NCBI GenBank assembly: GCA_950022655.1
Contig: OX465583.1
Coordinates: 8,987,779-9,051,778 of the forward strand
Length of the DNA: 64,000 nucleotides
Reading direction: 5' to 3'
DNA from: Alentia gelatinosa
Taxonomy: Eukaryota; Annelida; Polychaeta; Phyllodocida; Polynoidae
This document shows positions 1 to 13,170 of the stretch, one piece after another (the stretch's first letter is position 1; the number at the start of each line of letters is the position of its first letter). Below the pieces are notes generated by a model. It saw only the letters and a program-made list of their open reading frames with translations, ran no database searches and was not told the origin of the DNA. Made by a program: the position numbers and the translations under genes.

Positions 1-530
1 AGAAGTATTAGACATGAAAGAGGATTCATTAATCAAAATGAGAAATAGACAAGACAAGGTCAGTGGAATCCCCCCCCCCCCCAAAAAAAAAAAAAAAATC
101 CCAAACCTCTGCCAGTATTAAGTTTTTTCCGCACCGTTTATACTTGTATCACCTGGAATAGGATACCTGAGAGGACATTTGAACCTATTGTGATAGGTAT
201 CATTTTGTTGAACCTGGGACTAAGAACACTGGAATGTACACAGACTGAATAAATGAATAACATAAAATGGGTGGCAACTTCCAAATTAGTTGAACACAGT
301 CAGGATGTTTAGATAATGATAAGTATATAGTTTCATAAAAATCATAAAAATAACCCACAGAAAATGGGGAGCAACCACAAGCACCATGCATGATTAAATA
401 TCTATGTAATGGAGATGAACTGACATAACTATGTTTAAGTACTGCGAAGTATTAGAAACCTATGTAACATAAGGAAAAAATAAACGAGTTTTAAACTCAA
501 AAAAAAAAAAAAAAAAAAAAAAAAATTCAT
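1..530 (+). other. Non-coding DNA with a genomic poly(A) tract after AATAAA
   Basis: No convincing gene is seen. A C15-A15 junction lies near 66-96. At 479-484 there is AATAAA, followed about 15 bases later by an uninterrupted A tract (about 499-525). That order and spacing are those of an mRNA 3' end, so the stretch before it may be the 3' end of a retrocopied transcript or of a LINE-like element. No parent gene was recognised. Confidence 0.35.
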
Positions 531-560
531 CATCCAGTCCCTGGCAAACAGAAGGCATAT

Positions 561-887
561 CTAGGCCTGGGCTTTCCAGCTGACCTCCCTCAGTCGCAAT
601 ACAAAAGCATGCCGCCAGTTTCCTGCTAGAACCAAACACTTGATTTCAGAGCATTGAAGTTGGCTCAGGTGTATTTGGTAAAACCTTTTAGCTTTTGGCG
701 TACAGTAAAAGTGTTGCCAGTTGAAGACCGATTCGGGGTTTATGGCTTTATATTCTCCCGAGTGTTGGTCCGTGGTTCTATGCCAAGTTGGCTTCTTATC
801 AATATCCTGATATGAACTTCCGTATTGGTAATGTACAAAAAGAAACCCATACTGAAGTCCCGTGTCGTTATCTAATTGAAGAGTCAA
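561..887 (-). CDS. Unrecognised coding fragment, about 108 codons
   Basis: This frame is open for about 108 codons and has a protein-like composition: many aromatic residues, several W, four C, and no low-complexity runs. The frame has no ATG at its upstream end (the first codon is TTG) and runs straight into the satellite that begins at about 893. It therefore looks like an exon or gene fragment cut by repeat DNA, not a complete gene. The stop is at 561. A GT dinucleotide within a GAGGTCAGC context shortly before the stop could be a donor but is not strong. I do not recognise the family; an old transposon ORF is an equal possibility. Confidence 0.25.
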   Translation of the reverse strand: MTLQLDNDTGLQYGFLFVHYQYGSSYQDIDKKPTWHRTTDQHSGEYKAINPESVFNWQHFYCTPKAKRFYQIHLSQLQCSEIKCLVLAGNWRHAFVLRLREVSWKAQA

Positions 888-892
888 ACATA

Positions 893-2632
893 ATTCAGCT
901 ATGGGATCTTTCAGAAGTTAGTTTGTTTATAGTATCACCATGAGTTTTTAAACAGAGTTCAGCTATGGAATCTTTCAGAAGTTAGCTATGGTTATAATAT
1001 TACCATTAGTTTTCAAACAGAGTTCAGCTATGGAATCTTTCAGAAGTTAGTTTGTTTATAGTATTACCATTAGTTTTCAAACAGAGTTCAGCTATGGAAT
1101 CTTTCAGAAGTTAGCTATGATTTTAGTATTACCATTAGTTTTCAAACAGAGTTCAGCTATGGGATCTTTCAGAAGTTAGTTTGTTTATAGTATTACCATT
1201 AGTTTTCAAACAGAGTTCAGCTATGGAATCTTTCAGAAATTAGCTATGATTTTAGTATTACCATTAGTTTTCAAACAGAGTTCAGCTATGGGATCTTTCA
1301 GAAGTTAGTTTGTTTATAGTATTACCATTAGTTTTCAAACAGAGTTCAGCTATGTAATCTTTCAGAAGTTAGCTATGATTTTAGTATCACCATTAGTTTT
1401 CAAACAGAGTTCAGCTATTGGATCTTTCAGAAGTTAGTTTGTTTATAGTATTACCATTAGTTTTCAAACAGAGTTCAGCTATGGAATCTTTCAGAAATTA
1501 GCTATGATTTTAGTATTACCATTAGTTTTCAAACAGAGTTCAGCTATGGGATCTTTCAGAAGTTAGTTTGTTTATAGTATTACCATTAGTTTTCAAACAG
1601 AGTTCAGCTATGGAATCTTTCAGAAGTTAGCTATGATTTTAGTATTACCATTAGTTTTCAAACAGAGTTCAGCTATGGGATCTTTCAGAAGTTAGTTTGT
1701 TTATAGTATTACCATTAGTTTTCAAACAGAGTTCAGCTATGTAATCTTTCAGAAGTTAGCTATGATTTTAGTATCACCATTAGTTTCCAAACAGAGTTCA
1801 GCTATTGGATCTTTCAGAAGTTAGTTTGTTTATAGTATTACCATTAGTTTTCAAACAGAGTTCAGCTATGGAATCTTTCAGAAATTAGCTATGATTTTAG
1901 TATTACCATTAGTTTTCAAACAGAGTTCAGCTATGGGATCTTTCAGAAGTTAGTTTGTTTATAGTATTACCATTAGTTTTCAAACAGAGTTCAGCTATGT
2001 AATCTTTCAGAAATTAGCTATGATTTTAGTATTACCATTAGTTTTCAAACAGAGTTCAGCTATGGGATCTTTCAGAAGTTAGTTTGTTTATAGTATTACC
2101 ATTAGTTTTCAAACAGAGTTCAGCTATGTAATCTTTCAGAAGTTAGCTATGATTTTAGTATTACCATTAGTTTTCAAACAGAGTTCAGCTATGGGATCTT
2201 TCAGAAGTTAGTTTGTTTATAGTATTACCATTAGTTTTCAAACAGAGTTCAGCTATGGAATCTTTCAGAAATTAGCTATGATTTTTGTATTACCATTAGT
2301 TTTCAAACAGAGTTCAGCTATGGGATCTTTCAGAAGTTAGTTTGTTTATAGTATTACCATTAGTTTTCAAACAGAGTTCAGCTATGGGATCTTTCAGAAG
2401 TTAGTTTGTTTATAGTATTACCATTAGTTTTCAAACAGAGTTCAGCTATGGAATCTTTCAGAAGTTAGCTATGATTTTAGTATTACCATTAGTTTTCAAA
2501 CAGAGTTCAGCCATGGATTCTTTCAGAAGTTAGCTATGGTTATAATATTACCATTAGTTTTTAAACAGTGTTCAGCTATGGATTCTTTCAGAAGTTAGCT
2601 ATGGTTATAATATTACCATTAGTTTTTCATTA
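893..2632. repeat. Satellite array of alternating 64- and 65-bp units
   Basis: About 27 head-to-tail units begin GTTCAGCTATGG and end CATTAGTTTTCAAACAGA. Two variants alternate for most of the array: one continues GAAGTTAGTTTGTTTATAG (64 bp) and the other GAAGTTAGCTATGATTTTAG (65 bp), so the real repeat is a dimer of about 129 bp. Alternation breaks at about 2,340-2,400, where two TTTGTTTATAG units follow each other. The edge units (893-960 and 2,510-2,630) are the most diverged, as expected for arrays homogenised in the middle. Confidence 0.95.
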
Positions 2633-2778
2633 GCTGGTAATGATCTTTAGGGCGTATTTAACCAGGCAGGCTGAATGGCACCGCACAGGCACCACATGGG
2701 CGCCGTGTCATCGCCTGTCAGGCAGATATATACACAATAGTGACTGGTTTCAGATACAAGCAGTAGTAGGCTCCGAGG

Positions 2779-3294
2779 TTGATTGGTTTGATTTAACGTC
2801 CAGTTAACCATTGCAGGTTCTCACCAGACTTTCTCGAGGTTCTTTTACACCACAAGGGTGGTGATCAAATCTATGAAATGAATTTAGGAAGAAATCCCAC
2901 CCCTACACATTTACCGAGGTGAGAGTTCTTTTACTTCCTACACCATATAGACATGGTATGAGAAGGATTGGCCTTTGATATAGCAGGAAATCTTCCACTG
3001 TTGGGGGTGAAGGAGAAAGGTGGCTGTACACCACACCACATAGACATGGTATGAGAAGGACTGACCTTTGATATAGCAGTAAGTCTACCACTGCTGGGGG
3101 GTGTAGGAGAAAAGTGGCTGCAATGGGACCTGAATCAACAAAGTCCTGTGCTCTTTACCACTGAGCTAACTCCCCATCCACCCCGGTCGCTTTAGTTATG
3201 CTTGCATGCAAGCATATCCGGTCTGCACCACAAGGAGGCGAGGCGACCAAGAGGATGAACAGACTGGTAATTTCTGTCCACCCCAGCAGACCGG
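2779..3294 (-). mobile_element. tRNA-derived SINE flanked by target-site duplication
   Basis: On the minus strand a tRNA-like head (about 3,178 to 3,121) is followed by a body with two related 60-70-bp segments (3,040-3,110 and 2,940-3,000), and a tail ending TTAACTGGACGTTAAATC next to 2,785. A near-perfect 10-bp duplication, GGCTCCGAGG at 2,769-2,778 and GGCTTCGAGG at 3,295-3,304, flanks the block. The 115 bp between the tRNA-like head and the right duplication (3,179-3,294) is not typical SINE sequence and may be a 5' extension or a separate small insertion. A second, 5'-truncated copy lies at 15,612-15,800. Confidence 0.6.
3121..3178 (-). promoter_or_regulatory. tRNA-like pol III promoter (A and B boxes) of the SINE
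   Basis: Read on the minus strand, GGATGGGGAGTTAGCTCAGT starts a tRNA-like sequence. TAGCTCAGTGGTAAAGAG matches the internal A box and GATTCAGGTCCC, about 35 bases later, matches the B box. The acceptor stem and cloverleaf are not closed by a 3' half, so this is a SINE head, not a working tRNA gene. Confidence 0.6.
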
Positions 3295-3590
3295 GGCTTC
3301 GAGGAGTTGACGCGCAGTAATATCCGAGCATATGCTTATGGCGCAGAGTCAACTCCGAGGAGCATACAACTACTTTGATCTGAAACCAGTCTATATTGTA
3401 CTTATCATTCACCTTTTCCTGACAAGTGGGGTATCTATATTAGTTCATTTTAGGTACACGCTATTTTTCATACGGACTATTTTTCCGTATGCAGTGGGTT
3501 TTGGAGTCCGGAGCATACAACATATCTATATGCTTCAGGTATGTAGATACACGCTGCTGTTTTCTATGGACACTTTGTCTTCGGTGCATA

Positions 3591-3860
3591 ATGAATAGAA
3601 ATAGGTGCGGTGGAAGAGGTTCACCGGCGGCAGCTGTGCGGCTGCCGTAACGCCAAATCCCTATCAAAACTAATGAAAAAGATGTGCCTGCTACCCACCG
3701 CCGGCGCCCGTACGGCCACCGTACGGCGGCCGTACAGGCGCAAGCCGGTGCTAAAAAAAAATCTGGTGGAAATAACATTTTGTCTAACCACTGGAACACA
3801 CCCCTTACAGACAATGCACTTCCAAGTTATGGGTTCATATTTCAGGTGAGATCAACTCAG
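3591..3860. other. GC-rich island with CGTACGGC palindromes
   Basis: A locally GC-rich stretch, unlike its AT-rich surroundings. It carries several overlapping CGTACGGC/GCCGTACG motifs near 3,705-3,740 and GGCGGCAGCTGTGCGGCTGCC at about 3,623. A duplicated 34-bp segment (GGGTTCATATTTCAGGTGAG) follows at 3,831-3,885. No gene is recognised. Confidence 0.4.
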
Positions 3861-3864
3861 AAAC

Positions 3865-4196
3865 CTATGGGTTCATATTTCAGGTGAGATCAATTCAGAA
3901 ACCTATGAAAGTTTAGGGTTATAGCTCGTATTCCATCGAGTTTAAATCGCGTAGTAATTCACAAGGCAAATCCGAGTGAAAAATGTAGCGATTCAAACGA
4001 GATTGGATCGAGCTCTGACCATAAACTTGAATAGGTTTCTGAATTTATCTCACCCTTTACATTGACTAATGGGCTAAACTTTGTGACATGGTCCCCCGCT
4101 GAGCATTTTTTTCTAAATACTCAATGGATGTTGGATACGAGTTCCCAATGTTAAGTCTATGGGGGAAAATACCAGGGGTGAGATAAAAGCATATAT
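3865..4196 (+). mobile_element. Modular MITE: hairpin plus TTATCTCACCC module (family F3)
   Basis: The hairpin part (about 3,900-4,040) has arms containing GAGCTCG, ATCGAGTTTAAATCG and its inverse around the turn AAGGCAAATCCGAGTGA (3,963-3,979). It is followed by the module 4,045-4,196, which starts TTATCTCACCC, contains CCAATGTTAAGTCTATGGG and ends GGGGTGAGATAA. Related copies lie at 32,760-33,047 and 40,790-41,080. Confidence 0.65.
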
Positions 4197-4410
4197 GAAT
4201 ATTGGTGCCTCATAGCTCAGATCTGGCTGACCTTGACAGGTCCGTACACACAGTATCACAGGAATAGGTTAAACTAACATTTCGGGACTGGCTAATGACT
4301 TCAAACCAACAAATGTCGAAATATTGATACGGAACCTTACGTTATTCATACACCATACAAGGAAAGGGGAGGTTTAACATCAATTAATGAAAGAGGCTGT
4401 GAATAGTATA

Positions 4411-4558
4411 CAGAAACTGGCTCACTGTCTTTGTACGTCAAAATACGCGGTGAAATTATTGATCAGATACATCCCGATGCCGTAGGCAGAGCGATGTATG
4501 TGATCAATTATTTCACTGATATCTTTGACGTACGAAGACAGTAAGCCTGTTTTCGTAT
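4411..4558. repeat. Long hairpin, copy 1
   Basis: Two arms of about 60 bp (ACTGTCTTTGTACGTCAAAA ... TTTGACGTACGAAGACAGT) form an imperfect palindrome whose turn lies near 4,475-4,490. The same hairpin occurs at 5,481-5,627. Confidence 0.75.
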
Positions 4559-5480
4559 TCTTATATACCTCAAAATGGCGAAATTCTAAATATTTTGTTT
4601 GTTTGTTTGGCTTGATTTAAGACCAGTCAACCGTTATCACGTGATTGCATACCCCGTTCGTCACAGTGTGACGTACGGGTCTAAATACGCCATGGGAAGG
4701 AGCGGGCAGTATACACATTGATACAGCCATAGGTATATAAAAACATAAAATATACAACGATTCTGATTAAGGCAGGATTAATCCATACAGCTTCAGTGTG
4801 CCCATGAGTCAGAATATGGTTAATATTTAACAGGATTTGATTTGGCAAGCCATCAAAGGCATTCCTGAAATGACGGACAGCCTGGCTACCCCGGTCTGCC
4901 AACCTTCTGATCCATGGTCCATACATGTATGTTTTCCCATAGATATCTAGAGTTTGGGCTACTTGAAAGCTATCTAATTACCATCTGAATATACAGTAAT
5001 TGTTAATGGTATTTGACTGGAGGTTCAAACTGAGTTTCGTCAAGTATTTACCAGCAAAGGGAGGAATGAAATGGTCAAGAATTTACCACAGCAGTGAAAA
5101 ATTAATCATCTACACAATAAATTTACAAAATATCAACTCATAGAAATCTCCTTGATGCAAGCTGTAGTTTGGACTGGCAAACTTCTGCCATGGCCTCATG
5201 TACTATGGTATGATCAATCATCATGTATACTCCAGTATGATCAGTGGGATCTAGGGGGCCGTTGAATATCTGAAGAAGAGGTCTTTATTTGGTCTCTATA
5301 TAGAACTGGATCAAGAATTACATAAATACACATTATCATATACCTGTTGCTGTATGAACTACGTATACTACCCGCTCCTACCCATGGCGTATTTATATCC
5401 GTACGTTACACTGTGATGTACGGGGTATGTGGTCACGTGACTAGATAAAATATCGCCATTTTTAGGTATAATAATATATA
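4559..5480. other. AT-rich DNA without recognised gene
   Basis: Open frames here are short and have no protein-like composition. A short stretch near 4,597-4,625 resembles the SINE tail (TTTGGCTTGATTTAAGACCA). CGTTACACTGTGATGTACGG near 5,401 is the inverse of sequence near 4,660-4,680, so 4,650-5,430 may be bounded by a short inverted repeat. Confidence 0.35.
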
Positions 5481-5627
5481 AAAACAGGCTGACTGTATTT
5501 GTATGTCAAAATACTTGGTAAAATTATTGATCACATACATCCCTCTGCCTACGGCATCAAGATGTATGTGATTAATAATTTCACCGCCTATTTTTGATGT
5601 GCGAAGACAGTAAGCCAGTTTCCGTAT
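5481..5627. repeat. Long hairpin, copy 2
   Basis: Imperfect palindrome of the same family as 4,411-4,558. Arms contain CTGTATTTGTATGTCAAAAT and its inverse; the turn is near 5,545-5,555. Confidence 0.75.
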
Positions 5628-5956
5628 AATACTCCATGAGTTTGGATGCGCCACAATCATCATCGAGGTGACGCCGAGTGATGATTATGGCTCATCCAAT
5701 TGAGTAGAGTATTGTGCATTTTATGATTCAAGTGTGGTTTTGGATTTATCTCACCACTTTCACTGACATTCAATAACATCACAATATCAGACTAATTAAG
5801 ATTACTTCGCAAATCCAGTTGGTTGATAGCGTATGACCTCATCTCACATTCACTCCACCACGGCCATGGCGTAGTATTGTCATTTTACAGGGTGATCGTT
5901 GAGTATTTTATTCTAACGTTATTCTTATGGCTAAACTTGTACGAGGGGTGAGGTAA
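5628..5956 (-). mobile_element. Modular MITE: hairpin plus TTATCTCACC module (family F2)
   Basis: The hairpin (5,628-5,740) has arms ACTCCATGAGTTTGGATGCG and its inverse around the turn GAGGTGACGCCGAGTGA (5,665-5,681). The module 5,746-5,956 begins TTATCTCACC and ends GGGGTGAGGTAA. It is in inverse order to the copies at 12,761, 18,834 and 54,157. Confidence 0.65.
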
Positions 5957-8628
<2,672 letters not shown>

Positions 8629-9109
8629 TACCTATTTATGTATATATATACACACACACTGAAACTTTATGGAATTTGTCATTCATGTATTCTGTGTTCA
8701 TGGAAGAACTGTATAACTACAGAATGAATATAAAAGTCTAATAAAAAAAATTAGGGGTTGATGTGCGACATTTTGTATGAGCCGTATTTCAGATGATATA
8801 TGTATGTGTTTGTTATTTACCTTGCAGGACTAATTGTGCCTCTTTGAAGGGTAGGTTTGTGGACTGGTTTCATTTCATGAATACGTTTCATGCCCGTTAC
8901 GGTAAACATGTACCTGTATGCTATATCCTGCCACACCGGGGTGGGCAGTGTGTGCCTTACACAAGTAGCAGCACGTTGGGCGGTGTATTTATCGACCCCT
9001 ACTGGAGGGACGAGGTCTGTGGCTCACTCCAGCCCTCTCCTCCCCTCCACCTTAACACCTGGAGGTAAGACTGCCGCTGCTTCGACCACACCTGCTGTGC
9101 ATATACACA

Positions 9110-10455
9110 CCGGGTTTATTCTACAAGGTAACAGGTAATGCCGTGGCACCCCTGAGGCTGTCTATATAGCCGTACATACACTAGATTGGCCACCACTAAT
9201 TCAAGCCCGCTTGATATAGTTGCAAGCATCAGAGCATGTCCAATAGTCGTCAGGTGGTACCTAATTGTATAATCTGATGTGACCAGACAATCTGCAGTCG
9301 CCATGTGCTTTGCATTTACACTAGACAATTTTTAGCTTTTTTTACTGCTGAAAGTTGTCAGGTGGTGCAAATTGCCAGAATCACTGACAAGAATCGTCTA
9401 GTGTAAACAGCAGGTTTATTGTACAAGGTAACAGGTAATGCCGTGGTACCTGAGGCTGTCTATATAGCCGTACATACACTAGATTGGCCACCACCTCTGT
9501 CTCCGACTCAGCCCGGTGTTTACACTGGGCGACTCAAAACGTAGATCGTCAAGCCAATAGTCGTCAGGTGGTGGCAATGTCCACCGCAAAAAGTCGTCAA
9601 CCTCAGAATGTACCTGAGCGTTTACACTGACGACTCTAAGTTTTCACAGAATCACCGCCCTTGTAGACGACTAATTCAAGCCCGCTTGAAATAGTTGCAA
9701 GCATCAGAGCATGTCCAATAGTCGTCAGGTGGTGCCTAATTGTATAATCTGATGTACCCAGACAATCTGCAGTCGCCATGTGCTTTGCGTTTACACTAGA
9801 CGATTTTTTAGCTTTTTTTACTGCTGAAAGTTGTCAGGTGGTGCAAATTGCCAGAATTGCTGACAAGAATCGTCTAGTGTAAACACCAGGTTTATTGTAC
9901 AAGGTAACAGGTAATGCCGTGGTACCTGAGGCTGTCTACATAGCCGTACATACACTAGATTGGCCACCACCTCTGTCTCCAACTCACCCTGCGTTTACAC
10001 TGGACGACTAAAAACGTGACGAATGTAGATCGTCAAGCCAAAAGTCGTCAGGTGGTGGCAATGTCCACCACAAAAAGTTGTCGACCTCAGAATGTACTGT
10101 TTACAATGACGACTATAGGTTTTCACTGAATCACCGCCCGTGTAGACGACTGATTCAAGCCCGCTTGATATAGTCGAGGCCGTCAGAGCATGTCCAATAT
10201 TCGTCAAGTGGTGCCTAATTGTATAATCTGATATAACCAGACGATCTGCAGTCGCCATGCATTTGGCATTTAGACTAGAAAATTTCTAGCTTTTTACTGC
10301 TGAAAGTTGTCAGGTGGTGCTAATAGCCAGAATCGCTGACCAGAATCGTCCAATGTAAACACCGGGTTTATTCTACAAGGTAACAGGTAATGCCGTGGCA
10401 CCTGAGACTGTTTTCATAGCCGTACATACACTAGATTGGCCACCACCTCTGTCTC
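9110..10455 (+). repeat. Tandem array of a 475-bp unit with internal inverted motifs
   Basis: The landmark CTACAAGGTAACAGGTAATG (or TGTACAAGG...) recurs at about 9,120, 9,418, 9,892 and 10,371. This gives unit lengths of about 300 (partial), 474 and 479 bp. Each unit contains GTTTACACTAGACGATT in one orientation, AATCGTCTAGTGTAAAC in the other, and many TCGTCAGGTGGTG motifs. The same family, more diverged, is present at 44,850-45,645. Confidence 0.85.
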
Positions 10456-10680
10456 CGACTTGAGGGTTGGTCAGGTCTGATCGCTTTCTCCCCGGAGAGC
10501 TCAATACAAATATCTTGAAGCAGGGTATACTTTTGGGACATCGTGGAGTATAAACTATGAATACTCACTACAAAGCATTATTAGCTTAGCTAATTGATAA
10601 CAAAGTCTAACTTCATGGTCATGGACAGAAATATAATGGTTAACAGGCTTCTAGATTACTGCAATCTCCAACCACAATAG

Positions 10681-10823
10681 CCTGTTGTGAAAGAGACTAC
10701 TACGACAAAAGATCTGTTGGAAGAATGAGTCACTCTTCCAGCAGAGATTCTGATTCTGGTAGTAGGAAGATCAGCTTGGAGAGTACCAGTCTAGGTTGCT
10801 CAGATCGACTCCACCAGAGCTGA
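10681..10823 (+). CDS. Candidate terminal coding exon of an unrecognised gene
   Basis: After a plausible acceptor (CCAACCACAATAG, ending 10,680) a frame is open through 47 codons to TGA at 10,821-10,823. The translation is hydrophilic and rich in serine and basic residues, with a stretch reading RMSHSSSRDSDSGSRKISLE that looks like a disordered, phosphorylatable tail. No upstream exon could be linked. The sequence just after the stop (CTCTGGTGGCCAGTGTATA) recurs at about 32,280, so part of this region is repeat-derived. This may be a chance frame. Confidence 0.3.
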
Positions 10824-11585
10824 CGTCAGTGTCCTCTGGTGGCCAGTGTATACATACATGATTTAGCTAGTTATACGTAGGACAACACTGTGTCTGCCGC
10901 ACAGATGTTTTACACTCGGATTAGACTTGCTCAAGTCTTTGATTATGAACATTCATTAAATGATTAAAGAAAATCGGAATACAATTCATTATAGCATGTG
11001 TCCTTCTCTGACTGGCCCATGAATCAAAGACTTGCCCACTCTGACCAGAATCTCCTGTTTATGGCCCCAAGCCACTCCCTGTAACCCTATACCTCCCTCT
11101 ACCCCTCTACCCCTCCTCCCTCCCCTCCTCCAGTTCCCTGGCCACCTGTGTTGTCATAGCAATATATTTCGCCTACTCCTGACTATGTCTCGATTGAGAT
11201 CAAAGTGAGAGGGTATCAATCTCCCAGCAGATATCTTGACCAGTAGCCAGACCTCTGCTTGGGGAGTGTGGCGCAAAATCGCGCCAGTCTACACGGCCGA
11301 TTACGGATGAGACCAGTCCCTGTGTCACTCAGAAGGGGTGGAGGGGTAGGATACAGGGACTGAGGCCAGTCTACACTCGGATATAAGCAAACATTGAGAT
11401 AACTTATGAACCAAAGTGGTTCGCACTATAGCGTTTGTAAAGGAACTCACATGAAATAAAAAAGAGTTTAATTCAAGAACTTACATCACAATCTTAAATC
11501 CCATATCATATGACCAACAGACGTTACCCTTTTCTTTATAAAATTTCTTTGAATCCCTGAATGGGGCAGCTCTCCAATCAATCAT
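10824..11585. other. Repeat-rich intergenic DNA
   Basis: Contains TTAGACTTGCTCAAGTCTTT at 10,921 and about 120 following bases that are repeated at 30,914-31,045. A pyrimidine-rich stretch lies at 11,085-11,145, and AGTCTACACTCGGATATAAG at about 11,372 resembles GTTTTACACTCGGATTAGAC at 10,908. No gene is supported. Confidence 0.4.
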
Positions 11586-11592
11586 CCACATG

Positions 11593-11891
11593 CTACAAAA
11601 TCTATCCCTTCACTGTCTGCTTGCCAACTGTGTGACATTGGGAGAGGTGAAGAGGACCAGTTGTACCTGCTCTTGTATGTCCTACCGGATGCGGAGCATA
11701 GGCTCCGTCCCAGTGTTGAGCTTTGGGCAGTACTTACAGCTATTGGGCCAGAGGCACGTGTTGGTAGAGGTTTACACAATGGGTCGTGGCTTTTGGGGAA
11801 GTTTGGCCCAAACCAGAGGGTCTTTCAGGTTTTTAGGGTGCCTGATGGCATTGAGGATATTATGTTGGTGTATTTCACTTCTCAAACATGA
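11593..11891 (+). CDS. Orphan ORF beside a dispersed repeat, function unknown
   Basis: A frame is open from about 11,634 to TGA at 11,889-11,891. It has a plausible protein composition, including YLLLYVLPDAEHRLRPSVEL and FGPNQRVFQVFRV. It is preceded by a 68-bp segment (11,593-11,660) about 80% identical to 13,930-13,997, the right arm of a nearby inverted-repeat element. That link suggests transposon-derived coding sequence. No family is recognised, the start is unknown, and an opposite-strand frame of similar length also exists. Confidence 0.25.
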
Positions 11892-12760
11892 TTTACCAAG
11901 AATATCCAAATTTTTCTCTATCACAAAAAAAGAGAAGTTTTTATAGTTGCTAATAAACGTAGTCTTCATAAGTCCTCTTCTTGTATTACTTTTGGATTGT
12001 AATTTCAAAACTCATCTAAAGATGTCCTACACATAAAATAGAAATCCCAATTTAGTTACATCGAATTGTAAACATGGATTCATATGTTAGATAAATATCT
12101 AATCATGAATTATTTTATCAACAGAGTCATCCAGAACTGGGTTGCAAGGCACCTGGGACCATTCCCCATCCATCTTCACAAAAACTATCAAACAGAGCAT
12201 ATAAAAAATAGCAGATCCAGAAGAAGATCAATATTCGTCTACGTTGAGCATGCCTAGATACGACACACAAGCACTGTATAATCCCCTCAATCAATAACCG
12301 TTACAGCCACCCTGAGTAATGAATCATATTAAACATTCACAGCTACACCTCTTACAAATAGGTACATCGAAGACACAGCAAGAGATGTACTTAAAAACTA
12401 GGAGCAGATCGTATGTTCATCATTGAAGAATGAGCGTGCAGTTTTAAATGAATAACTATTAAAAGGTTTGGGTTAAATTCAGTCTATAGATAGTTTTCTG
12501 TAACCCACTTGCACCTAATCAATTTGCCGTTTCTGCAATTGCCTGAGTCTAGGATCAAAACGAATCAAGCAACAGTGGGTCAATAACGTATTCTGTCTTG
12601 AGTGATTGGTCATGGTCAGCTGGGCATGCCTCCAAGACCCTGAGACTCTGGCACCCTGCTCCTTATCCAATAGCACAGTGAATAGCACACAGATAGTAAA
12701 GGGGTGGATTTTTCTCAGTACACTGAAAGTGTATTTGACTACTCTAACCTTTTATAGGCA

Positions 12761-13170
12761 TTATCTCAACCCTGGTACAAGTTGAGCCATGGGAATGACA
12801 TAAAAAACCCAACTCAAAGATCACCCGGTAAAGTGACAATACTACGCCATGGTTGTCGTGGAGTGAATATGAGATGATGTCATATGTGATTGACCAATCA
12901 GTGGCCAGGATTTCAAAGAGAAGACAAGACATCAACATGGAGATTTAAACATCCCTAAATTGAATTTGCGAAGTAATTTGAATTACTCTGATATTGCAAT
13001 GGTATTCTATTGTCAGTGAAAGGGGTGAGATAAATCCAGAACAGCACTCGAATCATAAAATAAACAATACTCCACTCGTTTGTTAGCACTGTAATCATCA
13101 CTCCGCTTTGCCTCAATGACGATTGCGGAGCATCCAAAAAACTCATGGAATATTGTCTATTTACAAATGT
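12761..13170 (+). mobile_element. Modular MITE (family F2)
   Basis: The module starts TTATCTCAACCCTGGTACAA, contains GCCATGGGAATGACAT and ends GGGGTGAGATAA at about 13,032. The hairpin follows (about 13,045-13,165), with arms AATACTCCACTCGTTTG and its inverse, and turn TCACTCCGCTTTGCCTC at 13,098-13,114. Confidence 0.65.

Larger units (their letters stand above)
2733..3590 (+). mobile_element. Foldback element split by a SINE insertion
   Basis: The left end (ACAATAGTGACTGGTTTCAG, 2,733-2,752) and the region to 3,400 (CTGAAACCAGTCTATATTGT) are inverted copies of each other. Sequence shared with the uninterrupted copy at 31,359-31,730 continues from 3,402 to about 3,590. The copy here is split between 2,778 and 3,295 by a tRNA-derived SINE. 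No coding capacity is seen, so this is a non-autonomous element. Confidence 0.6.

Noticed and set aside
893..2632. Regular repeats, considered as a CRISPR array
   Set aside because: Units are contiguous without unique spacers, and the sequence context is eukaryotic.
3121..3178. True tRNA gene
   Set aside because: A and B boxes are present but there is no closed cloverleaf or acceptor-stem pairing; body and tail are those of a SINE.
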